From positions 50,168-114,167 of the forward strand of contig VDFB02344360.1 in NCBI GenBank assembly GCA_007258455.2: DNA of 64,000 bases, in the 5' to 3' direction. Below the pieces are notes generated by a model, which worked only from the letters and a program-made list of their open reading frames with translations, was not told the DNA's origin and did no database searches. The DNA comes from Sequoia sempervirens (Eukaryota > Streptophyta > Pinopsida > Cupressales > Cupressaceae). The position numbers and the translations under genes are program-made. Below are positions 11,781 through 22,927 of the stretch, one piece after another. Numbering within the stretch: the stretch's first letter is position 1; every line of letters starts with the position of its first letter.

Positions 11781-11794
11781 GGTCGGGTTCACCA
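11781..11794 (-). other. E4 primer-binding-site candidate
   Basis: Minus reads TGGTGAACCCGACC three bases inside the LTR. Related sequences occupy the same place in E3 (TTGTGAACCCAAC) and E1 (TTGTTGACCCTAGCC). I cannot name the matching tRNA. Confidence 0.45.
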
Positions 11795-12909
11795 AAATGA
11801 TTAATAGAAAAAGTGGGAATATATAATGCCACCCTTTCTCTAACTAATCACTAAAGAATGTCCTAGGATTCCTAATTGGATTGACTAAAAGCCTTGAAAG
11901 GTGAGTCAATTCACAATAAGGAGGACCTACAATGGGGTTCTTTCAGCTTTAAAGGGGTTCACCACAAAGAAAATGCTTGGAAAAGACAAATGACAATTCA
12001 ACCTACAAAACCTAGTTATGCAAGCTAAATGAGAGATGCAAATGATGAAATTATGCAATAACAAGATAGGATGCATGTACTTGGGAAGTCTGGAGATGTT
12101 GTGAAGATTCCAAAAATGAAAAGAAGCTGCCTAAATATGATAGGGAGGACAAAGATGCGCTAGATGGCGTATTAGTCCCGCTATTATTTTTTGGGACAGA
12201 TGTGGAGCCTTTGGATGTTAGAACCAGATCTAAAGGAATCTCTAAAAAATATACCTAGGAGGACTAAGACACCCAAGGTGGCGTATTATTCCTATTTTAA
12301 AATTTTGAAAACTTTGAATGTGATCCCGAGCTACAAGGTCTCCAATTGATTCTCCTTTAATCTCAAGTTTTGAAACTTTTGGATTCAACCTATAGGCGAG
12401 TTTCCATGAAGATGACAACTTTTGTAATGCAACTTTGTAACTTCTTACAACTTTTGACTCCAAATGATCTTCAAGTATTCAACTTAAATCCATAATCAGA
12501 AATATGCAAGAGGGGAAAAACTTGTTGATTGTTAGTGAATGGGATTTTGCCTTGGTCAAACCTGTTGTTGGTAATTAAGTATTGAAATGAAATAGAAATA
12601 ATGAAGGAAATGTTGAATGAACAACATGCAATGCTACAACACACTAAACCCTTATAAATTTTGTAAACTTGTGTGCAATGGCTACAATGGATGTGGATCT
12701 TGAACCAAAGGAATTATCTTGAATTGCTCACTTGAATTGAAACCCTACATCACAAATGTTAGTACAACAACACACATGATGCAAGAAACTCTTTGATATG
12801 ATGCTTAAATCTTGATGATGACTCCAAATGCTTGATAGAATTCTCTTGAGTGCTTGAATGCTTGGATTGCTTGAATGCTTATTAGGAGAAAATGAGAGAA
12901 GGAACCTTG

Positions 12910-12917
12910 TATTTATA
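12910..12917 (-). promoter_or_regulatory. TATA box of E4 LTR
   Basis: Minus reads TATAAATA inside AGTATAAATACAAGG; E1's LTRs have nearly the same string, at 18928 and 56279. Confidence 0.6.
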
Positions 12918-13031
12918 CTTAATTATGCTTAATATCCTAAAATTACATCACACAAAGTCGACATATGAATTCATTAAAGGAGGCTAAATCTTGTGATAAT
13001 TTGAAATTAAATCCCAAAAATGACTCAAGGA

Positions 13032-13063
13032 TGACTAAGATGCTCTAGGTGGCGTCTTAGTCC
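13032..13063. repeat. LTR hairpin (E4 type)
   Basis: Arms TGACTAAGATGCT and GGCGTCTTAGTCC around loop CTAGGT. Twelve of 13 positions can pair, two of them as G-T wobbles. Confidence 0.7.
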
Positions 13064-13468
13064 CAAGTCACTAAACTTGGGGCACAAACACCAAAAAGGG
13101 AACCAATCAAGATGCCTCAAAATTAGGGTCCTCAGACCTTTGGGGAAAAAAAAACCCTAGGTGGCATTTTATTCCTAACCCAAAAATCAGGGACACACAA
13201 ATGAAATCATTAATTATCATTTATGCATTGGAGAATGTCGAGATTAGCTAGAAAAATACATAATTCATAGGGCTTGTGAATGCAAAATAGGAACAATTAA
13301 TCCATAATGAAGCATAAATAAAGCAAGGCATGCCCAAACAAGTGTGAAAATGCAAGGATATACATTTTACTATACTACACATACATGACATAAAAGAATA
13401 CATGTACATACAAACATACAAATATATAAAAATACGTTTAATAGAGTAGCATTTAACATAAAAAGCAA

Positions 13469-13508
13469 GACATAATGTGAGCCCAGTATACCATGCTCAC
13501 ATTATGTC
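13469..13508. repeat. perfect 14-bp inverted repeat
   Basis: GACATAATGTGAGC and GCTCACATTATGTC around a 12-base loop. A second perfect pair, AAGATATAATG at 13555-13565 with CATTATATCTT at 13588-13598, follows directly. Confidence 0.85.
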
Positions 13509-14474
13509 TCGCTAGACATGTCTTGCACAAATGCAAAAAAACCATGTCAAAAATAAGATATAATGCAAGAATGTTATAATGCACTCACATTATATCTTGC
13601 TTTGGGATTCCCCAAACCTTAGGCTTGGTATTTTCTTTGGAATACCAACCAAAAGGCTTGGAGGGTCTTCCCAATGACCAAAGACATGTTTTTGCAAATT
13701 CTACAATATTTCACATAATCGGGTTCATGGTCATTGCCAAGATTGCACGTGATTCAATGTCAAACAAATTGAACACTTGGGTAATGTTAGGCTATTTCTT
13801 AGCTATCCAATGATGTAATTTTTTTCAATTTTTGACAATGTTAAGCCTTTCATCGATAATTTATTTTGTTTCTATGTCTCTTTTTTGGAAAAAGTAGTGT
13901 TTGGTGTTTTTTCATTATAAATTTACTGTTCATCAAAATTTCAAATAAATTGCATTTTTAGAAACTAGACTCCATTGTACAATTTTTTTTTTGGAAAAAG
14001 AAAACTTCAATTAGTTTCCAAAATTTGTAGGGGTAGCACAGTGAAAATTTTGTTTTTCAAGAAGTTTCCACTTTGAAAATTAGTAAAAAATTAAATATTC
14101 CTTAAACAATTATCAAAAAAATTGTGCATCAACTACATATTGTTGGCTAATTTCTCATTGAAGTGATTTTAAAAATACTAAAAAAATTTCACCATGTTAG
14201 GTACGCACAAGAGTTGCTATGTTATGTTTTTCTGAGAAAAACACCACCAATTTTTTTGCATCCCTCTTTTGAACCCCTTATCTCATTCATTTGAAAATAA
14301 ATTAGTATTTTAGAAAGTAGACTTGGAGCACTACGATCCTTGCTTTTGTTGCATCTCAAAATTTTGAGTGTAACTATCCCTAATTTCATGTCCAAGGTCA
14401 GTATTTCCTAATTTCCAAAAAAAAGTGGTCACTTAAGCCCCCATTTTTGGCCCCCCACCTTTTTGCACTTACCC

Positions 14475-14915
14475 AATAACAAATTCTAAACAACTAATTT
14501 AAAATAAAATGATAATGAAAAAATAAAAATTATAAACAACTGAATGCAAGTGAAATAATAATGAAACAATGAAAAGATGCTTAGAATAATAAATTCTGAA
14601 CAACTGAATGCAAATTAATGATAATGAAAGCATGAAAATATTCTTAGAATAACAAATTATCAATAACTAAATGCAAATGAAATGATGAAAATACATGCTT
14701 AGAATAATAAATTTTAAACAACTAAAAGCAAATGAAATGATGAAAATATTCTTAGAATAAAAAATTATAAACAACTAAATTCAATGAAATGATGAAAACA
14801 TTCTCAAAATAACTAATTCTAAACAATTAAATTCAAATTAAATGATTAAAACATGCTTAAAATAATAAATTACAAACTACTAAATGCAAATGAAATGATA
14901 CTAAAATTATGAAAA
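14475..14915. repeat. minisatellite, about eight units of 46-64 bp
   Basis: Each unit resembles AATAATAAATT, then CAACTAAATGCAAATGAAAT, then GATGAAAACATGCTTAG. The CAACTAA core recurs near 14491, 14537, 14601, 14663, 14718, 14772, 14824 and 14877. Confidence 0.8.
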
Positions 14916-17900
14916 GATGAGTAGATGATAGTACTAACACAAGTGTTGCAGACACACACCAACATGTAGATAAATTCTCATAGAGTACCATGGGAACCTA
15001 CCTTAACTTGAAATATCCAATAGGAAAACCTAAATATGAGGTAATCTCAGTTTGATCCTAAGGCTTGAGAGTTTGAAGTCTTGATGCACTAGGTCCACTC
15101 AAGGTTCATTATGTAAATTGGTGTTAATCACAAGGGGTCTATGGTTTGGTAGGTTAGCTAGTATCCAAAAGAACATTACATAAGCTAAATTTGATCACTC
15201 ACATGTCAATTGAAATCTTCATGAAATCAAATATTTGCAATAATATTTCATGAATTCAAATTACTTGCATATATTCAAGAAGACTTAGCATTAATCACTT
15301 TTCAAGTTCATGGAATTAAAATATTTACAATAAAACTCCATGCATTTATTGACTTTGGAACATTTTCTTAAAATATTAAACATCTAATCTAAAGCAAGGC
15401 ATAAAAATATTGAAATGTAAAGATTTATCCTAGGTATTATCCATGCATACCTCAAGAAATGAACCAAATCAAAGAAAACCATTCCATACTTCACCATCTT
15501 GCTTCATAGCTAGGAATAGAATGATGCAAGAGTTTAAAGGAATATGGATTGCTTGCCACCGAATAGTGTTAGTGTGCACCCAAATCTAATGCAACACACA
15601 GTCTTTTCCAATAGGAAAAAAAATTAGGTACATATTATTTCATATCAGGAGATAGCTTTGAATTGGCGTTGATATTAGTTAATATCAAATGAAACATACA
15701 AGTTTTTAGTCTAGAATGGAATAGAAAAAGGGAAAAAGAATAAAACTTTAAACAAGTTTTAGTTCTCTAGAATCCACAAATTCTAAACTTCATAAAAAAT
15801 AAAACTACTCTTGGCCTTTTATAAGAACAAGGTAGTCAAGGAGTTCAATAAAAAATATATGATAGAGAATCCAAAGAAAAAATCAAATGATAGCATGTGG
15901 ATGATGACAGTTGGAAATAGAAACTTTTGGAATAAGTTGAAGATACTTCGACTTATTTTAGCACTTGCAACTTTCATGACTTATGTCTTCATAATATAAT
16001 TAGAAGCTTAAATCAGATTGAGCAGATTATCCAATTATTCTTCCAACAAAATGTAAGAACTTGTTGCATATTCAAAGTGATTAGGTGGATGTAGAAAAAG
16101 ATCAACTAGATATAGAAATTTAAATCCACTCTAGCGTTAAGTTCTTACCTCCAAGCTATGGCTTAGAAGAAAATTTATAGAAGCATATTAACCTAGAGCT
16201 CCACATCTCCTTCATTTCATGCATAATACTCAGATCTTCGGTTCCTCGGTTACCCATGCTTCTTTATCGTACACTTCTTCTTCACATGAACCTTTGAAGA
16301 ATTCTCTCCAGCTTGGGTGATGTTGCTAGATATGCTTGCAATCTAAATTTTCCTGACCGTACATACTTGAATGTTGCACAAAAACCTATTTCTATTGCAC
16401 ATAAAATTCCACATGTCAATTCCCTTCATTAAAATCTTCAATAAAAACTTATTATCATAGAACCATCATTATCATTAATCCTTTCAAAACCAATCCATAA
16501 TTAACACACTTTAATACATTTTAATGTAATTGTCATTTTTAGGTGGTTCATCGGATGTTGTTTGGATTTTTTATGTTTTGTGCATTTAAGAAAAACTACA
16601 CAACAAGTTGAACATTTTGCATCAATATACCATTTACCTAGGTACCTGACTCCTGGTATACCTGACTACCTCTAAAATATAACAAGTTGATGTACTTCAC
16701 TTCTTAGAAAAAATCCCAACCTTACTTTCAACTTTTGTTGGTCTTTTCATACCTCCCAAGCTTTTGATCCTTGGTTGCAATAAATTGTTGAACTTTCTTT
16801 ATGAACTCACCCAGACCATTCACCCAAACTCAAATTACTTGAACTCCCAACACCCAATACACCTAATCATGAATTACCTTCAATATTTTCAAATTTCTAT
16901 GTATTTTCCTTGAGGCCATTAGCAAATAAGTATCTACCTTAATCATTCATTTTTAACTTGGGTCCCCAAGCCTTATAGTCTTCGGGAATTTTGTGAAACC
17001 ACACAACCTTTAACCAACAAAACCAAATTTAAAAGAAAATATGAGAATCAACTACTCACAATAAATTTTAACTTATGCATATTTTTGTCAATAATACCTT
17101 GCCTTCACTTAAATTTCAACATAAAGACCATAAAAATTCACTTGAAAATACTAGTGTGTGCATTGATTTATTACCATCTCTAGGACTTAATGAAAAGGAT
17201 TGGTCCATTTACATTGAGCTACCTAATTGGGTAATCCTTCTTAGCCAACTTGGATATTTCCTTACTTCCAATCAAGCATCCATAACCCCGGCAAGGTTAT
17301 CTTTGTAATTTCCCCAAACATAGCTCTATTTCCAATCTAGAACTCATAGCCCCATTAGAGATATTTGGATAGCCTAAAGAGTTGAATTTTCTCTTTTGAT
17401 AATTCTTTGATATTCATTTTTTAATTTTTTCATTGGATATTTCATTGTAATCTCTTTTGCTTCAACTTCCAAGCAATGAAGCTCACTATTAGGTTGGGAA
17501 TTACAGTGGTAGAAAAGATTTCCTTTTGATTTTTCACTCTGTGCAAATATCCTTCATCACTTTTCACTAATTCCCAAGAGATTTACTTAGTGAATTCCCT
17601 ATATGGGAGACCTACCAGCAAAATTTTACCCCCCTTATGCCAAAATTCAAATAGCTACAATTCAATATTAGATAGAAAATAAGAATTAGTTAAAATTTAA
17701 CTACAATTTATTGAATCACCTGATTCATTCTAAATTTAGAGACATTAGTTTCCACCCATCCAATTTATCAATCCATGGAAACCTACTAGTTTGAACTTTT
17801 GCTGACAACTTCAAATTTAGCAGATCTACATGTACATTAATTTTCTTGATTCATGAGATCCTTGTACATTATCATCCTCAAAACATAGAGTACCAATTTC

Positions 17901-18467
17901 ATGAGAATTTATTTGATTTAAATTTTAATTCTGAGAGAAAGTGTACTTTCACCACCTTAATTTGCATTCCCAAGATTTCACATCAAGGTAACTATGCACC
18001 ATAGTTTTCTCACATCTTTCTATAAATTTGACACTTTCTTTCAAATTCCACACTTCTACCTTCATCTTTCAATTTCTTCTTTGCATTTTTCTTTTTCTTG
18101 CTCCACGAATACACCCATTTGTCTTACTAGTGTTCATCACCAAGCCAATTTCTTGGGCTTAATTATGAGCCAATGACTTGGAAAAGTATTTTTTCTTAGG
18201 ATGCCTTTCACTACGTCATTTCTATGTATGGTTATTGGGGAAAATTTTATGAATGGAGGGTCATACTAAGTGAATTGAAACCTTGATTCATGGTTTTTCA
18301 CTTCTCTTCTGAACCTCAAGCTATCCATAGTCTAATTTCATTCTGTTACTACCATGATACTTGTCTACATTGAATTCGAGGGATACTCCTCCTATTTAGT
18401 TCCTAATCAAGCTTTAGCTGATACAATAGAAAGTAAAGACATTAATATATAAAAATTACATTATAGT

Positions 18468-20056
18468 TGTAGTGTAGAAAAATGTATCCCTCTATATTTT
18501 TAAACTTTTTTGGGTTGTCGTTGCTAAAATTGGGCTTCTTTATTCCTTATTTGGTCCTATTTTGCATCCACAAGCCTTATTTAATATATCTTTTGAGGAT
18601 AATCAGGACATATATCCAATAACCAATCATAATTTAATGATTTTGGATTGTATGGCCCATATTTAATGATTTGGGACACATACACCACCTTGGATGTGTG
18701 GATCTCACCTAAGTTTCAAGGCTTGGTCTTGAATTTGACATAGAACTTAACAATTCTTGAAATTTGTGTCCCAAAGTTAGCCTACTAGAAATCATACGCC
18801 ACATCTAGAATATGAGTCCCACTTAGCATGGACCTATTTTAAATTCAAATTCTTGGTAGAATTTTATTCTCCTAGATCTGATGTTGGCTTGTAGTGTTGT
18901 AATTTCTAGAAATTTGGCATAAACAAGTATAAATATAAGGTTATTTCACATATTTTCTCCTAACAAGACCTAGAAATTCAAGTATTCTAGCAGTATAGAA
19001 AATTTATAATAACAAGAGCATTCAAGAGATAATTATCAAGTGTTTTGGAGCTATATTCAAGATTCAAGCATCATGTCAAAGTCATCATGCATCATGTTTT
19101 TTTTAGGTAATATTTGTGATGTAGGTTCTTATGGTTCAGGAAAGCATTCAAGTCAAGATCTATAAGATACAATCAAGAGCCAAGATTTACATTCATGCTA
19201 GGAATTATATACAAGATTGCAACATTGCATTATTTTCATTGATCATTCATTCATTATATTTGATTTCATTTCAAGGTTTGAATACAAAAATGGGTTTTGA
19301 CCAAGGCAAACCTCTATTCACTAACAAAACATTTTTCTCTCTCTTTGATATGTGATTTTCAGATTTAAGTTGTAGATCCATTGAATAGAAGGGTTGGAGA
19401 AAGTTGTCAAACTTGAAAAGTTGCAAAGTTGTCATCTACATTGCATGATCACAGAAAGTCATCTATAGGCCCTAATTTAGTGTTTCAAACTCTGAGATCA
19501 GAAGGAAATAATCTATAGAAGATCACTAGAGGCTACCAAAATTTTAGATAAACCATAATACTAGGATTAAATCATCACTTGTGGCATATGAGTCCCAGTA
19601 TACTAGATCTCAATAATTTTATGTAGATCCTGGTTTACCAGTTGCAAATTCTAGTTTCAACCTGAAACCATAAACTAGGACTAAATCTCCCCTACTAGCG
19701 TATGAGTCCTAGTGTGCTTCAACAATCATAATTTTAGGATTGTAGACCTCCTTTCAAAAAAAATTCATTTTTCCAGGTGCCCCTCTATCTTTTCTCGGTT
19801 CATTACTTTCATTTTCAATTTCACTTAAGTTGCATAATTAGGTTTACATATCATATTTTTCTTTCCAAGACTTTGCTTGGTGGTGAAACCCATTTTATCT
19901 TTAATCCCACCCTAGGACACCCTATAGAATATCTCTTCCATTAATTTCATTATTAGATTAAGATCTCTAAGGTTTCCTTGAATGAATTGAGAGTGAAATA
20001 GGACCCCCTTATGTTCCTTCTCCCAAAAGATAGGGACCCCTATTTGTCTCTTTTAA
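18468..20056 (+). repeat. E1 5' LTR
   Basis: About 1589 bp. Aligns along its whole length with 55818-57443. The final CA has become AA. Confidence 0.85.
18928..18935 (+). promoter_or_regulatory. TATA box of E1 5' LTR
   Basis: TATAAATA in the context AAACAAGTATAAATA, conserved in the 3' LTR. Confidence 0.6.
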
Positions 20057-20058
20057 TT

Positions 20059-20073
20059 TTGTTGACCCTAGCC
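20059..20073 (+). other. E1 primer-binding-site candidate
   Basis: TTGTTGACCCTAGCC lies two bases inside the LTR and is a decayed form of the E4 site TGGTGAACCCGACC. Confidence 0.4.
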
Positions 20074-20747
20074 TTTGGACACCTTATTTTCTAATTTGGA
20101 GCGTATCATTGTCCTAGATCTAGCTTACATTAAATTTTCATTAGGTCTTACATTACTTAATTGGCATCTAGGGTTTCTAAATATTGCATTAGTGAAAGTG
20201 CACATCATTGAATTTCACTTAAATTTATAATTACACATTGTCTATACATCATACAAATTAAAAAACTTAATATTCATTCAAAATTTGTTGAAATTAGTGT
20301 AAAAACCCTAATCCGAGACTCATACGCCCCTCTAGATGATTTAGTCCCAGTATAGGTGGTTTTAGTCCCAGTATAGGTGGTTTTCCCTGATTTTTGGGTA
20401 TTTTGTATTGACTATTTTTTAGCATTTGAACTCTTGAAAAACCCTAACTAAGAATCATACACCCCTATGGGTGATTTAGTCCTATGTCAAATCTGAAACT
20501 GCATTTTGCAGTATTAAAAACCCTATTTGTATACTTTTTTTTGTTGTTAGATTTTTGTTTTAGATTACTAAGTTTTTGTTACATTCATTTCATCAAATCT
20601 AGCTTAATTTGGTTCATTTACAAACAGAGGAATTAAAATTAAAGAATATCATTGCATTTAGATTGCAGTTCATTGATTATCCCTTGCATGACATTTACAG
20701 CTTGGTGTCTTATTACTAGTACTATAGTGAGACATAGTTTGAGACTC

Positions 20748-21588
20748 ATGTCATCCAATGATAGCACAATCATCATGGATCTTGGGTTATCTAACTCTCA
20801 CTCCTAGTGTTGACACTAGTTCACTTGGTATGGACCATACCCTTACCAACTTTTTACCTTCATGTAGTGTGACAAGTGTTGAAACAATGGTTACTAGTAT
20901 TCCTCAAGAAAACATAATCCAAATCCATGAAGACTTATCAGACCTCTAACATCAACTAAGTACATAAAAAAATTCCACCACTGATATTCCCACTATAGAC
21001 AACATACACTACATGATTGAAAGTGAAGAAGGAATAGAACTTGCAAGTCACCTAGCTCAAATTTTTGGAAAGCTTACTAGTTGTGCTCAACTTTCGAACA
21101 ATGTCCAAAGTCAAGGAGAAAATCAAATGACTCCTTCTGCAACCATTGCCTCTATTCCTACCTATACCAATTCTTAAGTTACAACAACAATGCAACCTAC
21201 TAGTAATTTCTTTCCTACCATGGGTATTTCCACTAGTAATCCTTGTACCTTTGTGGCATCTTATGTCATATCTCCAACTGCATTACCTCCCATAATAATT
21301 TTTTTCACTTCCCCCTCAGACACATATACACCTCCAACATATTCACCTCCATTTCAAACCACAACCAATGATGCCATCCTTAACCAACTTTTGCAAAAAG
21401 AATCATCCCTTCAAAAGAAAATTTCCACCATAAACTAAAATCAAAATAGCCAACCTACATACTATGTCAAAAGCAATCCCTTATCCTTAGACATACTGAG
21501 AACACCAATACCACAAGGTATAGAGATTCCAAGGTTTGAGAAATATGGGGGGAAAGGAGATCCTTCCAACCATGTTTCTGCTTATACC
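20748..21588 (+). pseudogene. gag: E1 gag, 5' part
   Basis: The ATG at 20748 and the sequence around it match the start of E3's Gag (MSSND here, MSSHD there), which is why this start is chosen. Frames shift and several stops follow. A Ser/Thr/Pro-rich N-terminal region leads to PQGIEIPRFEKYGGKGDP at about 21515-21567, the conserved opening of a Ty3/gypsy Gag core. The frame is cut at 21588, where E2 is inserted with duplication of ATACC. The same frame resumes after 38170. Gag would build the virus-like particle and bind the element RNA. Confidence 0.75.
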
Positions 21589-22927
21589 TATAGACACTAA
21601 AAAATTTCTTAATCAATATCATAAACTTGAAACATATTTACTAACATCATTTTTTCTTTAAACCATCCTCTTTTCACTTAATTAATTTAATTATCCTAGC
21701 TAATTAATTAATCGTATCATTTTCATCTATTTAAATTAAAAAAATTAAAATATTTAATTTAATTCCCTAAGTCATCTTATTGAATTAAATAACCCTAAGT
21801 TATTTAATTAAATATCATTTAATCTCTCCCCCATTTATTAAATCATCTAATTTAATAAATATCACTTTATTCCTTGAAATCCTCTAATTACATAAATTAA
21901 ACATTGTCAAATTAGTAATTAAACTAATTTTCCTCTAAGTAAAGGGAATATTCCTTATCCCCATTTTTTGCACAATTAAAAATTTATTTTAATTTGTAAG
22001 TTACCTTTTTTCCTCACCCAAGGGAATATTCTAAGGAATCTTCTCTCTCCTCCAATCAACTCACTTGGCTTCTTGAACAAGCTAAACCTTTAACCTTTTG
22101 AGAAAGTTACCTTTGATCTGTGCAAGCAGGTCAAAACTATGTTTGTTTGAAACAAGTGTGAACCTTTGATTAAAACCCATCATGCATTATCATCCATTGA
22201 TGAGAATCCATGATCCATTCCTCTCATCCCCTTTGTCTTGAACTATTGATTAATCTTTTTGATCTCAACCTTTCATTCTTCATTTGCTCTCTTATAAATA
22301 GATCATTGTTTGGAGACAAATGGATCCATCTTTCAACTGCAAACTTATGCTATTGAATTTACTTGCATCCATATTCAAAATTTACATACTTTTTAGCTTA
22401 TTTTAGTTCATTTTCATTGAATAATAGCTTAGAGAATCCATTAATGGCTTCCATGCATCCATCTTAGCTTGTATATGAATTAGGGCTTTGAATCTTTTAA
22501 CATATCTTTAGCTTATATTAGCTTAGTAATAGCATAATCAATGCATTTTTAGCATAAAATAATGGTAACTTAGCTTGCATCATGTTATTTTTTAGCATAA
22601 ACTAGGTTTTCATACATCAATCACAATGGTTTCATTAATTCTCTTCTATAGAATTAACTGAAACAAGATCACTAATCATAGGATTGGGAAAGGGTCATTG
22701 TTCCACATCAACACTTGACACCAATTCCACAATGAGATAAGTTTCAGATGGATTAGGGTAGATATTTTGAAATCTTTCATAATTTATTATGTTAGGTTTT
22801 GATAAAAATTTTAGTTTCAATTTCATTTGAATGATCTTGTTGAGTTTCAAGTATTAGTGGCTCTGTTATGTTTCAATTCTTCATGGATCAAGCGTAATCC
22901 AACCAATACTAGTATCCTCATCTCACA
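21589..22927 (+). repeat. E2 5' LTR
   Basis: Aligns with 36895-38165 at both ends, but the middle (about 21785-22130) is different from the other LTR. TATAAATA at 22303-22310. Confidence 0.88.
22303..22310 (+). promoter_or_regulatory. TATA box of E2 5' LTR
   Basis: TATAAATA, conserved in the 3' LTR at 37543-37550. Confidence 0.6.

Larger units (their letters stand above)
5084..13379 (-). mobile_element. E4: non-autonomous Ty3/gypsy-like element of the E1/E3 family
   Basis: The intact 5' LTR is on the right (11798-13379) and a 5'-shortened copy is on the left (5084-6241). The polypurine tract lies beside the left LTR and a primer-site-like sequence beside the right one, so the element is on minus. 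LTR start TGTAGTAT..., the 3' untranslated region and the primer site match E1 and E3. The interior has only short broken coding pieces and no reverse transcriptase or integrase. M1 is inserted at 10836-11586. The left outer boundary is missing because it abuts the palindrome array, so no target duplication can be confirmed. Confidence 0.75.
11798..13379 (-). repeat. E4 5' LTR
   Basis: About 1582 bp, on minus TGTAGTATAG...TTAATCA. The right end aligns with 6241 of the other LTR. It contains a TATA box at 12910-12917 and three or more GGAC...GTCC hairpins. Confidence 0.78.
13380..18467. other. non-coding sequence between E4 and E1
   Basis: AT-rich with no convincing gene. It contains the palindromes at 13469-13598 and the minisatellite at 14475-14915. 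An open stretch at 15811-15999 (62 codons, FWNKLKILRLIL near its end) faintly recalls the FW...LRLVD region of hAT-type transposases but is too short to call. I see nothing else in 16000-18467. Confidence 0.5.

Noticed and set aside
15811..15999. possible hAT transposase fragment
   Set aside because: Only a weak FW...LRL resemblance over a few residues; no dimerisation domain or inverted ends seen.
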